Source: Rugamonas brunnea (GTDB lineage Bacteria; Pseudomonadota; Gammaproteobacteria; Burkholderiales; Burkholderiaceae_D). Taken from it: 64,000 nt of DNA. The stretch lies in contig NZ_JACEZT010000002.1 of NCBI RefSeq assembly GCF_014042345.1, forward strand, positions 1 through 64,000, given 5' to 3'. Shown in pieces: positions 27,370 to 39,385 of this stretch (positions within the stretch are counted from its first letter, which is position 1; every line of letters begins with the position of its first letter). The translations under genes were made by a program, and so were the position numbers. Under the pieces are notes generated by a model. The model was not told the origin of the DNA. It did no database searches and worked only from the letters and a program-made list of their open reading frames with translations.

Positions 27370-28056
27370 ATGAGCAACGATACGAGCAACTTGCGACAAG
27401 AATTTATCGCGTTTTCCGTCGCCACCGGCGTGCTGCGCTTCGGTGAGTTCACCACCAAGGCGGGGCGCCAGTCGCCGTACTTCTTCAACGCCGGCCTGTT
27501 CCACGACGGCGCGACGCTGGCCCAGCTGGCCCAGTTCTACGCCCAGACCCTGCTCGACTCGGGTGTCGAGTTCGACATGCTGTTCGGTCCCGCCTACAAG
27601 GGCATCACGCTGGCCTCGGCCACGGCCGTGGCGCTGGCTGGCAAGGGCCGCAACACCTCGTTCGCCTTCAACCGCAAGGAAGCCAAGGACCACGGCGAAG
27701 GGGGCACCATTGTCGGCGCCAAGCTGCACGGCAAGGTCGTCATCATCGACGACGTGATCTCGGCCGGCACCTCGGTGCGCGAATCGGTGGACATGATCCG
27801 CGCCGCCGGCGCCGAACCGTGCGCCGTGCTGATCGCGCTGGACCGCATGGAACGCTCGGGCAAGGATGGCGCACTGTCGGCCAATTCGGCCGTGCAGGAA
27901 GTGAGCCAGACGTATAACATTCCCGTCATCTCGATCGGCAACCTCGACGACCTGTTCAGCTACCTGAACGGCGCCGGCGCCGATCCCCAGCTGCAGCAGT
28001 ACAAGGACGCCGTGGCCGCCTACCGGGCCCGCTACGGGGTGGCTGCCGCCGCTTGA
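27370..28056 (+). CDS. pyrE: Orotate phosphoribosyltransferase
   Basis: It makes orotidine monophosphate from orotate and PRPP in pyrimidine synthesis. The 228-residue product has FGEFTTKAGRQSPYFFNAGLF, the flexible-loop region FNRKEAKDHGEGG and the PRPP motif VVIIDDVISAGTSVRES. GAGG lies upstream of the ATG. The xth-pyrE divergent pair is common in Burkholderiales. The C-terminus VAAYRARYGVA is typical. Confidence 0.96.
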   Translation: MSNDTSNLRQEFIAFSVATGVLRFGEFTTKAGRQSPYFFNAGLFHDGATLAQLAQFYAQTLLDSGVEFDMLFGPAYKGITLASATAVALAGKGRNTSFAFNRKEAKDHGEGGTIVGAKLHGKVVIIDDVISAGTSVRESVDMIRAAGAEPCAVLIALDRMERSGKDGALSANSAVQEVSQTYNIPVISIGNLDDLFSYLNGAGADPQLQQYKDAVAAYRARYGVAAAA

Positions 28057-28163
28057 TGCCGCGCAGCGTCGCTGCGTGGACTTTGAAATTGCTTTGGCGT
28101 AACATTCAATCGTAGTCTCCAAGCGTATTGCTGATCGGCCCTGGCCGGGAAAATAAAGGCTGA

Positions 28164-28544
28164 ATGATGAACATCGCGACTTTGAAAGTGCATGGCGACG
28201 CTGAAGGCCTGGCGGACATCCGCGACGGCCTGCCGACCGAGCCCGACCATACCTGGACCAAGGGCGATCCCCGTCCCGATGGCCGCGTACGCATCGATTC
28301 CGGCTTCTACCTGGGCGTGGCGACCCACCAGGACCCGGACGTGCTGCTGCGCCAGATCCGTTCCTACCTGGCCGAATGCTCGGCACGCGGCATCCACTTC
28401 GAGCGTTCCGACGTGGCGGCCGAGCTGCGCATCGCCATCAGTCACACGGATGGCGAAACCGTCGTGCCCAGCCTCGATTTCGAGCTGGCGGACTTGCGGC
28501 TGTTGGTTGACATGGGTATTTCACTCAGTATCGCCACGCAGTGA
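28164..28544 (+). CDS. Hypothetical protein, possible DUF4279 family
   Basis: A 126-residue protein without signal or membrane segment. LPTEPDHTWTKGDP followed by SGFYLGVATHQDPDVLLRQIRSYL is the pattern I associate with DUF4279 proteins, whose role is unknown. AAAGG precedes an ATGATG start (28164 or 28167). It stands alone between pyrE and a hydrolase gene on the same strand. Confidence 0.6.
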   Translation: MMNIATLKVHGDAEGLADIRDGLPTEPDHTWTKGDPRPDGRVRIDSGFYLGVATHQDPDVLLRQIRSYLAECSARGIHFERSDVAAELRIAISHTDGETVVPSLDFELADLRLLVDMGISLSIATQ

Positions 28545-28619
28545 CGGCCAGGCGCTCCCCGCGCCCGGGAAATTGCGTTAAGCTAACGGTTTTGCCAAAA
28601 GCATAACTGGAGTGTAGCA

Positions 28620-29480
28620 ATGCGATTTTCCGAAGACAGACTGGCCCGCCTGCCAGTTGGCGGCCAGACTGAACGCCAGATCCACATCTGGGAGCCGGCC
28701 GCGCCGCGCGCCGTCATCATGGCGCTGCACGGCGGCATGGCCCATGCGGGCGACTATGTGACGCCAGCCCTGTACTTCCGCGCCCACGGCATCGCCACCG
28801 TCAGCTACGACATGGTGGGCCACGAGATGGCGCGCCGGGTCGACATTCCCGGCTTCCACGTCTTCCTGGATGAAAGCGAACTGCTGCTGGCCTGGGTCAA
28901 GCGCCAGTACCCCGGCTTGCCGATCTTCATCATGGGCCACTCGATGGGGGGGCTGATCGCCACCCACCTGGCGCTGCACCGCTTGCCGGCCGACCCGGCC
29001 GTCAACGGCTTCATCCTGTCCTCGCCGTACTACGTCAACGCGATCAAGGTGGCGCCGGTGCTGCTGGCGCTGTCGGGCGTGCTGGCCGCGCTGCTGCCGC
29101 GCATGAAAGTGCCGCTCGATTCGCTGACCGACGTGCTGACCCACGACGCCACCATCACGGCCCGCCACCACGCCGACGAGCGCGACAACGTGCGCGCGAC
29201 CGAGGTGACGGTGCGTTTCGGCCATGCGCTGAACCAGGCGCAGGCCGGGCTGGCGGCACACATGCCGGCCTGGCGCTATCCGCTGTTCGCCGCGATCGCC
29301 GGCGACGACCGGCTGGCCGACGCCGACGCAGGCGAGGCCATGCTGCGCTCGATCAAGCCGGAACTGGTGGAGCTGCACCGCTATCCGCAGAATTACCACG
29401 AGAACTTCAACGAACTCAATCGCGAGCAAATCTTCGCCGCCATCCTGCAATGGATGGGCGCGCACGGCTTGCCGGCCTGA
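28620..29480 (+). CDS. Alpha/beta hydrolase (serine aminopeptidase S33 / monoglyceride-lipase-like)
   Basis: A 286-residue hydrolase with oxyanion region MALHGGMAHAGDY, nucleophile Ser in MGHSMGGLIATH, an Asp region in IAGDDRLADADAG and His in YPQNYHENFNE. These features fit the lysophospholipase / monoacylglycerol lipase branch. No signal peptide is present, so it acts in the cytoplasm. Substrate unknown. It precedes the PadR-controlled fadH group but is separated by 185 bases that hold the operators. Confidence 0.85.
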   Translation: MRFSEDRLARLPVGGQTERQIHIWEPAAPRAVIMALHGGMAHAGDYVTPALYFRAHGIATVSYDMVGHEMARRVDIPGFHVFLDESELLLAWVKRQYPGLPIFIMGHSMGGLIATHLALHRLPADPAVNGFILSSPYYVNAIKVAPVLLALSGVLAALLPRMKVPLDSLTDVLTHDATITARHHADERDNVRATEVTVRFGHALNQAQAGLAAHMPAWRYPLFAAIAGDDRLADADAGEAMLRSIKPELVELHRYPQNYHENFNELNREQIFAAILQWMGAHGLPA

Positions 29481-29593
29481 CGGGTGGCTGCGGGTCTGAC
29501 CTACCGGGTCCGACCCGCCGGGCTCGGGCCGCTGGGCCTGGGCAGGTCCGGCGCGCGGGCGCGATCCGCGGTTTAGAGGATTCATACAAGCAT

Positions 29594-29653
29594 TTATGCA
29601 ACTGGTTGCGTAAACAAATGAAGCGGCCTACAATCGTGCAACTGATTGCATAA
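29594..29653. promoter_or_regulatory. Two AphA/PadR-type operators upstream of fadH
   Basis: Two near-palindromes flank a 22-base spacer: TTATGCAACTGGTTGCGTAA (29594-29613) and TCGTGCAACTGATTGCATAA (29634-29653). Both fit TATGCA-N6-TGC, close to the site known for Vibrio AphA, a PadR-family regulator. The second ends 12 bases before the fadH start. The PadR gene at the end of the same gene group is the obvious candidate to bind here. Confidence 0.7.
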
Positions 29654-31687
<2,034 letters not shown>

Positions 31688-31759
31688 TCCCCGATCTTGA
31701 TCCACGATCTTGATTCAACCCCGGCCAACCGGCCCAACCCTGAACTGGCGGAGAACGGC

Positions 31760-32194
31760 ATGACAGAGCAACTCGCATCCTTGCACCCTTCCGTGGCGGC
31801 GTCGCTGGCCACCTGGCACGACATGCTGCACCGGCGCGACCTGGCGGCGCTACCATCCATCGTCCACCCGGACGCCGTGTTCCGGTCGCCGCTGGCGTTC
31901 ACGCCCTACCAGTCGGCGCAAGCCGTGGTGCTGGTGCTGGGCACGGTGATCAATGTGTTCGAGGACTTTGTCTACCACCGCCAGTTCGCCACTGGCGACG
32001 GCCTGAGCGTGGTGCTGGAGTTCAGCGCCCGCGTGGGCGACAAGCAGCTCAAGGGCGCCGATTTCATCCGCTTCGACGAGGACGGCAAGATCGTCGAATT
32101 CGAGGTGATGGTGCGCCCGTTGAGCGGCCTGCAGGCGCTGGGTGCGGAGATGGGCAAGCGCATCGGCCACCTGATCCCCGCGTTCAAAGGCTAG
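31760..32194 (+). CDS. NTF2-like (SnoaL-fold) protein
   Basis: A 144-residue single-domain protein with the cone-shaped NTF2/SnoaL pattern: WHDMLHRRDLAALPSIVHPDAVFRSP, VLEFSARVGD and IRFDEDGKIVEFEVMVRPL. Members bind small hydrophobic molecules and some are enzymes. The open frame begins at 31697, but ATG 31760 after GGCGGAGAACGGC fits better. It lies 72 bases after fadH, so it may act on fatty-acyl or steroid-like compounds; this is inference. Confidence 0.8.
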   Translation: MTEQLASLHPSVAASLATWHDMLHRRDLAALPSIVHPDAVFRSPLAFTPYQSAQAVVLVLGTVINVFEDFVYHRQFATGDGLSVVLEFSARVGDKQLKGADFIRFDEDGKIVEFEVMVRPLSGLQALGAEMGKRIGHLIPAFKG

Positions 32195-32266
32195 GCCGTC
32201 TGCAACGATGACGGGTGGCATGGGATAATGTCGTCTTTGCCACATCGGGCCCCGCCTGCGAACACC

Positions 32267-32806
32267 ATGTCTTTACCCCATGCCTTGATCACGGCCTTGC
32301 TGGAGCGCCCTTGCTCCGGCGTGGAATTGGCGCGCCGTTTCGACAAATCCATCGGCTTTTTCTGGCACGCCACGCACCAGCAGATCTACCGTGAACTGGG
32401 GCGGCTGGAGCAGGCGGGATGGGTGGAGTCGCTGGAGCCGGAATCGGGGCGCGGGCGCAAGCGCGCCTACCGCGTGCTGCCGTCCGGGCGCGAAGAACTG
32501 CGGCGCTGGACGGCGGAAAGCCAGGACCCTAAGCCGATGCGCAATGAACTGATGCTGCGCCTGCGTGCGGAAGCCGTGATCGGCCCCACCGGGCTGGATC
32601 AGGACATCGCCCGCCGGCTGGACATGCATCGCCAGCAGCTGGCGCTGTACCAGCAGATCGAAGCGCGCGATTTTCCACCGAATGGACAAAGCCGCGAGCA
32701 GCAATTGCAGCACCTGGTGCTGATTGCCGGCATCAAGATGGAAACCTTCTGGATTGAGTGGTCCGAACAAGCGCTGGCCGTGCTGGCGCGTAAGCCGTCC
32801 GTGTAA
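32267..32806 (+). CDS. PadR-family transcriptional regulator (AphA-like)
   Basis: Winged-helix regulator of 179 residues. The N-terminal DNA-binding part reads SLPHALITALLERPCSGVELARRFD, QQIYRELGRLEQAGWV and GRKRAYRVLPSGREEL. The C-terminal helical dimer domain (EAVIGPTGLDQDIARRLD, QHLVLIAGIKMETFWIEWS) is of the AphA / Vir_act_alpha_C type. The open frame starts at 32228, but ATG 32267 fits the fold. Being last of the fadH group, with AphA-like dyads before fadH, it most likely represses its own operon in the absence of a fatty-acid-type ligand. Confidence 0.88.
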   Translation: MSLPHALITALLERPCSGVELARRFDKSIGFFWHATHQQIYRELGRLEQAGWVESLEPESGRGRKRAYRVLPSGREELRRWTAESQDPKPMRNELMLRLRAEAVIGPTGLDQDIARRLDMHRQQLALYQQIEARDFPPNGQSREQQLQHLVLIAGIKMETFWIEWSEQALAVLARKPSV

Positions 32807-32843
32807 GGCCGGACCGGCACCCTATTTTTCGCATCGTTCCCGC

Positions 32844-32876
32844 AAAAAAAATGGCCGGGGATCGCTCCCCGGCCAT
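32844..32876 (-). terminator. Terminator after gatB (may serve both strands)
   Basis: A perfect 11-bp stem (ATGGCCGGGGA / TCCCCGGCCAT) with a TCGC loop is followed, on the minus strand, by eight T residues. It ends gatB and may also stop the convergent PadR transcript. Confidence 0.85.
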
Positions 32877-32895
32877 GTCGTGATGCCTTGCTTGT

Positions 32896-34356
32896 TTAGC
32901 CAGCCAGCTTGGCCTTCAGCAGCTCCGTCAATTGAGCCGGGTTGGCCTTGCCGCGCGACGCTTTCATGGCCTGGCCGATCAGCGCGTTGATGGCCGCTTC
33001 CTTGCCGGCGCGGTACTGCTCGACCGACTTGGCGTTCGCCGCCAGCACGTCGTTGACGATCGCTTCCAGCGCGCCCGTGTCCGAAATCTGCTTCAGACCC
33101 TTGGCTTCGATCACCGTGTCGACCAGGTTTTCGTCGGCGGACTTGGCTTCCCACATGCCGGCGAAGACTTCCTTCGCGGCCTTGTTGGAGATGGTGCCGT
33201 CGGCGATCCGCTTCAGCATCGCGGCCAGCTGCGCTGCCGATACCGGCGCGTCGGCGATGTCCACGTTCTCGCGGTTCAGGGTGGACGACACGTCGCCCAT
33301 CAGCCAGTTGGCGGCAGCCTTGGCGTTTTCCTTGCCGGCCTTGTCCACCACGGCCACGAAGTAGGTGGCCATGGCTTTGGATTGGGTCAGCACCAGCGCG
33401 TCATAGTCGGGCAGCGCGTATTCGCTCACGAAGCGCGCGCGCATGGCGCCCGGCAGTTCGGGCATGGTGGCCTTCACCTCATCGATCCACTGCTGCGAAA
33501 TCATCAGTGGCGGCAGGTCGGGGTCGGGGAAGTAGCGGTAATCCTGCGCGTCTTCCTTGCTGCGCATTTCGCGCGTTTCCTTGCGGTCCGGGTCGTACAG
33601 GCGGGTGGCCTGCTGCACCTTGCCGCCGTCTTCGATCAGCTCGATCTGGCGGCGCACTTCCACGTGCACGGCTTCCTCGATGAAGCGGAACGAGTTCAGG
33701 TTCTTGATTTCGCAGCGGGTGCCGAATTCCTTCTGGCCTTTCGGACGCACGGACACGTTCACGTCGCAGCGGAACGAGCCTTCTTGCATGTTACCGTCGC
33801 ACACGCCGAGCCACATCACCAGCGAGTGCAGGGCCTTGGCGTAGGCCACCGCTTCGGCGGCGCTGCGGATTTCCGGCTCGGACACGATCTCCAGCAGCGG
33901 CGTGCCGGCGCGGTTCAGGTCAATGCCGCTCATGCCGTGGTAGTCCTCGTGCAGCGACTTGCCGGCGTCTTCCTCCAGGTGGGCGCGCGTCAGGTTGACG
34001 GTCTTGGTGACGAATTCGCCATCCTTCTCGTAGCCGAAGGTGAGCGAGCCGCCTTGCACCACGGGGTCCTCGAACTGGCTGATCTGGTAGCCCTTGGGCA
34101 GGTCGGGGTAGAAGTAGTTCTTGCGGGCGAACACGGACTGCGGCGCCACCTTGGCGCCGACGGCCAGGCCGAAGCGGATCGCGCGGTCCACGGCCTGCTT
34201 GTTCATCACCGGCAGCACGCCCGGCAGCGCCAGGTCGACGGCGCTGGCCTGGGTGTTCGGTTCGGCGCCGAACTTGATCGGCGAACCGCTGAAAATTTTA
34301 GATTCGGTCGTGAGCTGCACGTGGTTCTCAAGACCGATGACGACTTCCCATTCCAT
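32896..34356 (-). CDS. gatB: Aspartyl/glutamyl-tRNA(Asn/Gln) amidotransferase subunit B
   Basis: Kinase and tRNA-binding subunit of GatCAB, which converts Glu-tRNA(Gln) and Asp-tRNA(Asn) to the amides. The 486-residue protein starts [16 protein letters not shown] and has [35 protein letters not shown] and [15 protein letters not shown]-terminal YqeY-like helical tail ends [11 protein letters not shown]. It is the last gene of the gatC-gatA-gatB group, 36 bases after gatA. Confidence 0.96.
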   Translation of the reverse strand: MEWEVVIGLENHVQLTTESKIFSGSPIKFGAEPNTQASAVDLALPGVLPVMNKQAVDRAIRFGLAVGAKVAPQSVFARKNYFYPDLPKGYQISQFEDPVVQGGSLTFGYEKDGEFVTKTVNLTRAHLEEDAGKSLHEDYHGMSGIDLNRAGTPLLEIVSEPEIRSAAEAVAYAKALHSLVMWLGVCDGNMQEGSFRCDVNVSVRPKGQKEFGTRCEIKNLNSFRFIEEAVHVEVRRQIELIEDGGKVQQATRLYDPDRKETREMRSKEDAQDYRYFPDPDLPPLMISQQWIDEVKATMPELPGAMRARFVSEYALPDYDALVLTQSKAMATYFVAVVDKAGKENAKAAANWLMGDVSSTLNRENVDIADAPVSAAQLAAMLKRIADGTISNKAAKEVFAGMWEAKSADENLVDTVIEAKGLKQISDTGALEAIVNDVLAANAKSVEQYRAGKEAAINALIGQAMKASRGKANPAQLTELLKAKLAG

Positions 34357-34392
34357 ATTGGTGTTCTCGCTGATGTATTCGTTGTAGGGGGC

Positions 34393-35877
34393 TTAGATGC
34401 CGGCCGGCGCGCGCAGGTGCCAGTCGGTGGCTTGCTGGAACTGGTGCGCCACGTTCAGCAGCTTGGCCTCGCCGAAGTAATTGCCGATGATCTGCAGGCC
34501 CACGGGGCGCTTGCTGTTCTTCTCGCCCTGGCCGAAACCGCAGGGGATGGACATGCCGGGCAGGCCGGCCAGGCTGGTCGACAGCGTGAAGATGTCGGCC
34601 AGGTAGGCGGCCACCGGATCGTCCGACTTGTCGCCCAGGTCCCAGGCCACGGTGGGGGCCACGGGGCCCATGATCACGTCGCAGACAGCGTTGGGGCCAT
34701 TGAGCACGGCTTCGAAATCCTGCGCGATCAGGCGGCGGATTTTCTGTGCCTTCAGGTAGTAGGCGTCGTAGTAGCCGTGGCACAGCACGTAGGTGCCGAC
34801 CATGATGCGGCGCTTGACCTCGGCGCCGAAGCCTTCGGCGCGGGTCTTCTTGTACATGTCCTGCAGGTCCTTGTACTCGGCGGCGCGGTGGCCGTAGCGC
34901 ACGCCGTCAAAGCGCGACAGGTTGGACGAGGCTTCGGCCGGCGCGATCATGTAGTAGGCCGGGATCGACAGCGCCGTGTTGGGCAGCGAGATGTCGACCA
35001 GCGTGGCGCCCAGCTTCACGAACTGTTCCAGCGCGGCGCGCACGGCCTGCTCGACGTCGGCCGCCAGGCCTTCGCCGAAGTATTCCTTGGGCACGCCGAT
35101 GCGCAGGCCCGTCAGCGGCTGGTTCAGCGCGCGCGTGAAGTCTTCCGCCACGCCGCCCTGTTCCGGCGTCAGGCTGGTCGAGTCGCGCTCGTCGAAGCCG
35201 GCCATGGCCGACAGCAGTAGCGCGCAATCCTCGGCCGTCTGCGCCATCGGGCCGCCCTGGTCGAGCGAGGACGCGAACGCGATCATGCCGAAGCGCGACA
35301 CGCGGCCGTAGGTGGGCTTGATACCGGTGATGCCGCAGAACGAAGCTGGCTGGCGGATCGAGCCGCCCGTGTCGGTGCCGGTCACGCCGGGCGCCAGGCG
35401 CGCGGCCACGGCGGCGGCCGAACCGCCCGAGGAGCCGCCCGGTACGGCCGTCTTGTCCCACGGGTTCTTCACGGCGCCGAAGGCCGAGTTCTCATTGGCC
35501 GAGCCCATGGCGAATTCGTCGCAATTGAGCTTGCCCAGCGTGACCATGCCGGCCGCGTTGAGTTTTTCCACCACGGTGGCGTTGAACGGGCTGACGTAAT
35601 TGGCCAGCATTTTCGAACCGGCCGTCGAGCGCCAGCCCTGGGTGACGAAGATATCCTTGTGGGCGATAGGCACGCCCGTCAGCGGCGTGGCCGTGCCGGC
35701 CGCGATGCGGGCATCCGCTTCGGCCGCCTGCGCCAGCGTGAGGGCGCGGTCCACGTGCAGGAAGGCGTTCAGGTCGCTCGCTTCGATGCGGTCGAGGAAG
35801 TGCTTGGCCAGGTCGGTGGCGGAAATCGCTTTGCTTTGCAGCAGGGCGGACAGCTCTTTAATGGTTTTGGTGTGCAT
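34393..35877 (-). CDS. gatA: Aspartyl/glutamyl-tRNA(Asn/Gln) amidotransferase subunit A
   Basis: Glutaminase subunit of GatCAB, of the amidase-signature family. The catalytic Lys-Ser-Ser triad is seen in [23 protein letters not shown] and [11 protein letters not shown]. The 494-residue length is normal and the C-terminus [11 protein letters not shown] is typical. Ammonia released here is channelled to GatB. The gap of 133 bases to gatC is unusually long for this operon and contains a palindromic repeat. Confidence 0.96.
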   Translation of the reverse strand: MHTKTIKELSALLQSKAISATDLAKHFLDRIEASDLNAFLHVDRALTLAQAAEADARIAAGTATPLTGVPIAHKDIFVTQGWRSTAGSKMLANYVSPFNATVVEKLNAAGMVTLGKLNCDEFAMGSANENSAFGAVKNPWDKTAVPGGSSGGSAAAVAARLAPGVTGTDTGGSIRQPASFCGITGIKPTYGRVSRFGMIAFASSLDQGGPMAQTAEDCALLLSAMAGFDERDSTSLTPEQGGVAEDFTRALNQPLTGLRIGVPKEYFGEGLAADVEQAVRAALEQFVKLGATLVDISLPNTALSIPAYYMIAPAEASSNLSRFDGVRYGHRAAEYKDLQDMYKKTRAEGFGAEVKRRIMVGTYVLCHGYYDAYYLKAQKIRRLIAQDFEAVLNGPNAVCDVIMGPVAPTVAWDLGDKSDDPVAAYLADIFTLSTSLAGLPGMSIPCGFGQGEKNSKRPVGLQIIGNYFGEAKLLNVAHQFQQATDWHLRAPAGI

Positions 35878-35934
35878 GGCGTTTCAGTCAATTCAGGGCA
35901 CGTCGTCCGCGCGTCGGCGGGGACCCATGCCTGG

Positions 35935-35964
35935 TATGGATTCCCGCCTGCGCGGGAATGACGG
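35935..35964. repeat. REP-like palindromic repeat between gatC and gatA
   Basis: TTCCCGC-CTGC-GCGGGAA (35941-35958) is a perfect 7-bp stem in the context TATGGATTCCCGCC...GGGAATGACGG. This short module is widely dispersed between genes in many beta- and gammaproteobacteria. It probably inserted into the gatCA spacer and could stabilise or process the mRNA. Confidence 0.55.
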
Positions 35965-36010
35965 TGCGGCGGTGGTTCGGGCGTTCGGTGCGCAGTGGGG
36001 CGGGGCGCGC

Positions 36011-36313
36011 TTATTCGATCACTTTCGGCACCAGGTAGAGGCCGTCCTCGGTTTTGGGGGCGACCGCCTGGTAGGCGTCGCGGCGATTCGGTTCGGTGGC
36101 CACGTCTTCGCGCAGGCGCAGCGCGATATTGTGCATGTGGGCCGCCAGCGGATGGCTGAGCGGGGCGACGCCGTCGGTGTCGACCGCCTGCATCTGTTCG
36201 GCCAGCGCGAAGATGCCGTTCAGTTGGCCCAGCGCCGTGGCGGACTGCGTTTCGCTCATTTCGAGCTGGGCCAGGTGGGCGATGCGTTTTACGTCAGATA
36301 GGGTCAGGGACAT
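36011..36313 (-). CDS. gatC: Aspartyl/glutamyl-tRNA(Asn/Gln) amidotransferase subunit C
   Basis: A 100-residue small subunit that wraps around GatA and stabilises the complex. It starts [20 protein letters not shown] and contains [26 protein letters not shown] and [20 protein letters not shown], the full family pattern. It is the first gene of the group and is divergent from mreB. Confidence 0.95.
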   Translation of the reverse strand: MSLTLSDVKRIAHLAQLEMSETQSATALGQLNGIFALAEQMQAVDTDGVAPLSHPLAAHMHNIALRLREDVATEPNRRDAYQAVAPKTEDGLYLVPKVIE

Positions 36314-37658
<1,345 letters not shown>

Positions 37659-37751
37659 TGACCCCGGCCCGGCGCCGCCGGTGGCGCCGGGCTGATGAAA
37701 GAGCATAGGCCGTTAGTTGGTTGGCGCGCGAGCGCCGGATAATTGGAAGTC

Positions 37752-38846
37752 ATGGAATACAGTCCTCCGCCACTATTCAAACAAGGCGCCCCGGCCCGCG
37801 TCAAGATGACGGTGTTCGCGTGCATTTCGATCGCGCTGCTGCTGGTCGATTCGCGCATGCATACCCTGGCCACGGTGCGCCAGGTGGCCGGCACCGTGCT
37901 GTATCCGCTGCAAATGGCGGCCTTGCTGCCGCGCGACGCCATCTACGGCGTGGGCGATTATTTCTCCACCTTGTCGTCGCTGGAAAAGCAGGTGCGCGAA
38001 CTCAAACGCCAGCAGATCGCCAGCGCCCAGGCCTTGCAGCAGGCCCAGTTCCAGTCCGCCGAGAACACCCAGTTGCGCAAGTTGATGGATGCGCGCCAGC
38101 GCCTGCCCGTCAAGTCCATGCTGGCCGAGGTGCTGTACGATGCGCGCGACCCCAATAGCCGCAAGATCGTGCTGGACCGGGGCACCCAGCAAGGCGTCTC
38201 GCTCGGCCTGCCCGTGATCGACAACATGGGTGTGGTTGGCCAGGTCACGCGCGTGTTCCCGTTCACCGCCGAGGTCACGCTGCTGACCGACAAGGAACAA
38301 GCGATCCCCGTTGAACTGCTGCGCACCGGCTTGCGCAGCGTGGCCTATGGCCGCGGCAAGTCCGGCATGCTGGAACTGCGCTTCACTGCGCCCAACGCCG
38401 ATATCCAGGTCAACGATGTGGTGGTCACATCCGGCCTCGACGGTGTGTACCCGGCCGGCCTGGCCGTGGCCCGCGTGACGCAGGTGGAAAACAGCGCCGG
38501 CGGTTCGTTCGGCGGCGTCGTCTGCCAGCCGCTGGCCGGCATTTCCAACCATACCCAGTTGCTGATCCTGATGACGCCACCGGACATGCCGCCCCGGCCA
38601 CCGGAGGAGGAAGTGCGTCAGCCGAAGAAACACGTGGGCAAGATGGGGCCCGTCAAGGAGACGGGCGCGATCGTGGGGGCAACGCCGGGCGCCACCCCGG
38701 CGGGCGCCGCACCAGCGACCATCCCTGGTGCCGCCGTGCCGGCCGCGACCAAGCCCGCCGCGCCGGCCGCGACCAAGGCCGCAGCACCCGCCGCCACGCC
38801 GGCCGCCGCGCCAGCCCAGCCCAAACCGAAGGAGGCCGCGCAGTGA
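37752..38846 (+). CDS. mreC: Rod-shape-determining protein MreC
   Basis: Bitopic inner-membrane scaffold linking MreB to PBP2. A short cytoplasmic start (YSPPPLFKQGAPARVKM) is followed by one TM helix (FACISIALLLVDSRM) and a coiled coil (LSSLEKQVRELKRQQIASAQALQQ). The beta-barrel domain follows, with QGVSLGLPVIDNMGVVGQV and VVVTSGLDGVYPAGL. About 80 Pro/Ala/Lys-rich residues follow the domain, longer than in E. coli. The ATG at 37752 is preferred over an upstream TTG. The stop overlaps the mreD start. Confidence 0.95.
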   Translation: MEYSPPPLFKQGAPARVKMTVFACISIALLLVDSRMHTLATVRQVAGTVLYPLQMAALLPRDAIYGVGDYFSTLSSLEKQVRELKRQQIASAQALQQAQFQSAENTQLRKLMDARQRLPVKSMLAEVLYDARDPNSRKIVLDRGTQQGVSLGLPVIDNMGVVGQVTRVFPFTAEVTLLTDKEQAIPVELLRTGLRSVAYGRGKSGMLELRFTAPNADIQVNDVVVTSGLDGVYPAGLAVARVTQVENSAGGSFGGVVCQPLAGISNHTQLLILMTPPDMPPRPPEEEVRQPKKHVGKMGPVKETGAIVGATPGATPAGAAPATIPGAAVPAATKPAAPAATKAAAPAATPAAAPAQPKPKEAAQ

Positions 38847-39355
38847 GCCGTCCCCACTATATCCTGCTGCCCGTCAGCCCGCTGTTCATCGCGTTCAGCC
38901 TGTTCTGCGCCTTCCTGCTCAACCTTCTGCCCTGGGGGAATTTCATCGGCACGCCCGACTTCGTGGCGCTGGTGCTGGTGTTCTGGGGTGTGCATCAGCC
39001 GCGCAAGGTGGGCATCGGCACCGCCTTCTTCCTCGGCCTGCTGATGGATGTGCACGATTCCACGCTGCTGGGCGAGAATGCGCTGGCCTACACGCTGCTG
39101 TCCTATTTCGCCATCATGCTTCACCGGCGCGTGCTGTGGTTCCCGCTGATGACGCAGGCCATGCACGTGTTCCCGCTGCTGCTGATGGCGCAGTCGGTGC
39201 AACTGGGCATACGCTTCATGGTGTCCGGTAAATTCCCCGGCTGGTTCTATTTCCTGGAAAGCGCGGTGGCCGTCGCCCTGTGGCCGCTGGCCACATGGCT
39301 GCTGCTGGCGCCCCAGCGGCGCGCCGTCGACCGCGATCACACGCGGCCGATCTGA
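38843..39355 (+). CDS. mreD: Rod-shape-determining protein MreD
   Basis: A 170-residue inner-membrane protein with about five hydrophobic helices (FIAFSLFCAFLLNLLPWG, FVALVLVFWGVHQPRKVG, FFLGLLMDVHDSTLLGENAL). The Asp-containing GLLMDVH motif is typical of MreD. The GTG start overlaps the mreC stop (GTGA) and has GGAGG seven bases upstream, so translation is coupled. It works with MreC in activating the RodA-PBP2 pair encoded next. Confidence 0.93.
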   Translation: MSRPHYILLPVSPLFIAFSLFCAFLLNLLPWGNFIGTPDFVALVLVFWGVHQPRKVGIGTAFFLGLLMDVHDSTLLGENALAYTLLSYFAIMLHRRVLWFPLMTQAMHVFPLLLMAQSVQLGIRFMVSGKFPGWFYFLESAVAVALWPLATWLLLAPQRRAVDRDHTRPI

Positions 39356-39385
39356 TTCCCCACTTGACGCACCTGATTTACCCGC

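Noticed and set aside
26443..28386. A 647-residue frame on the minus strand
   Set aside because: Only its last 256 residues are a real protein (exonuclease III). The upstream part is antisense to pyrE, with Arg/Gly/His-rich shadow composition.
32932..35220. A 762-residue plus-strand frame opposite gatB and gatA
   Set aside because: Shadow of two complete amidotransferase genes.
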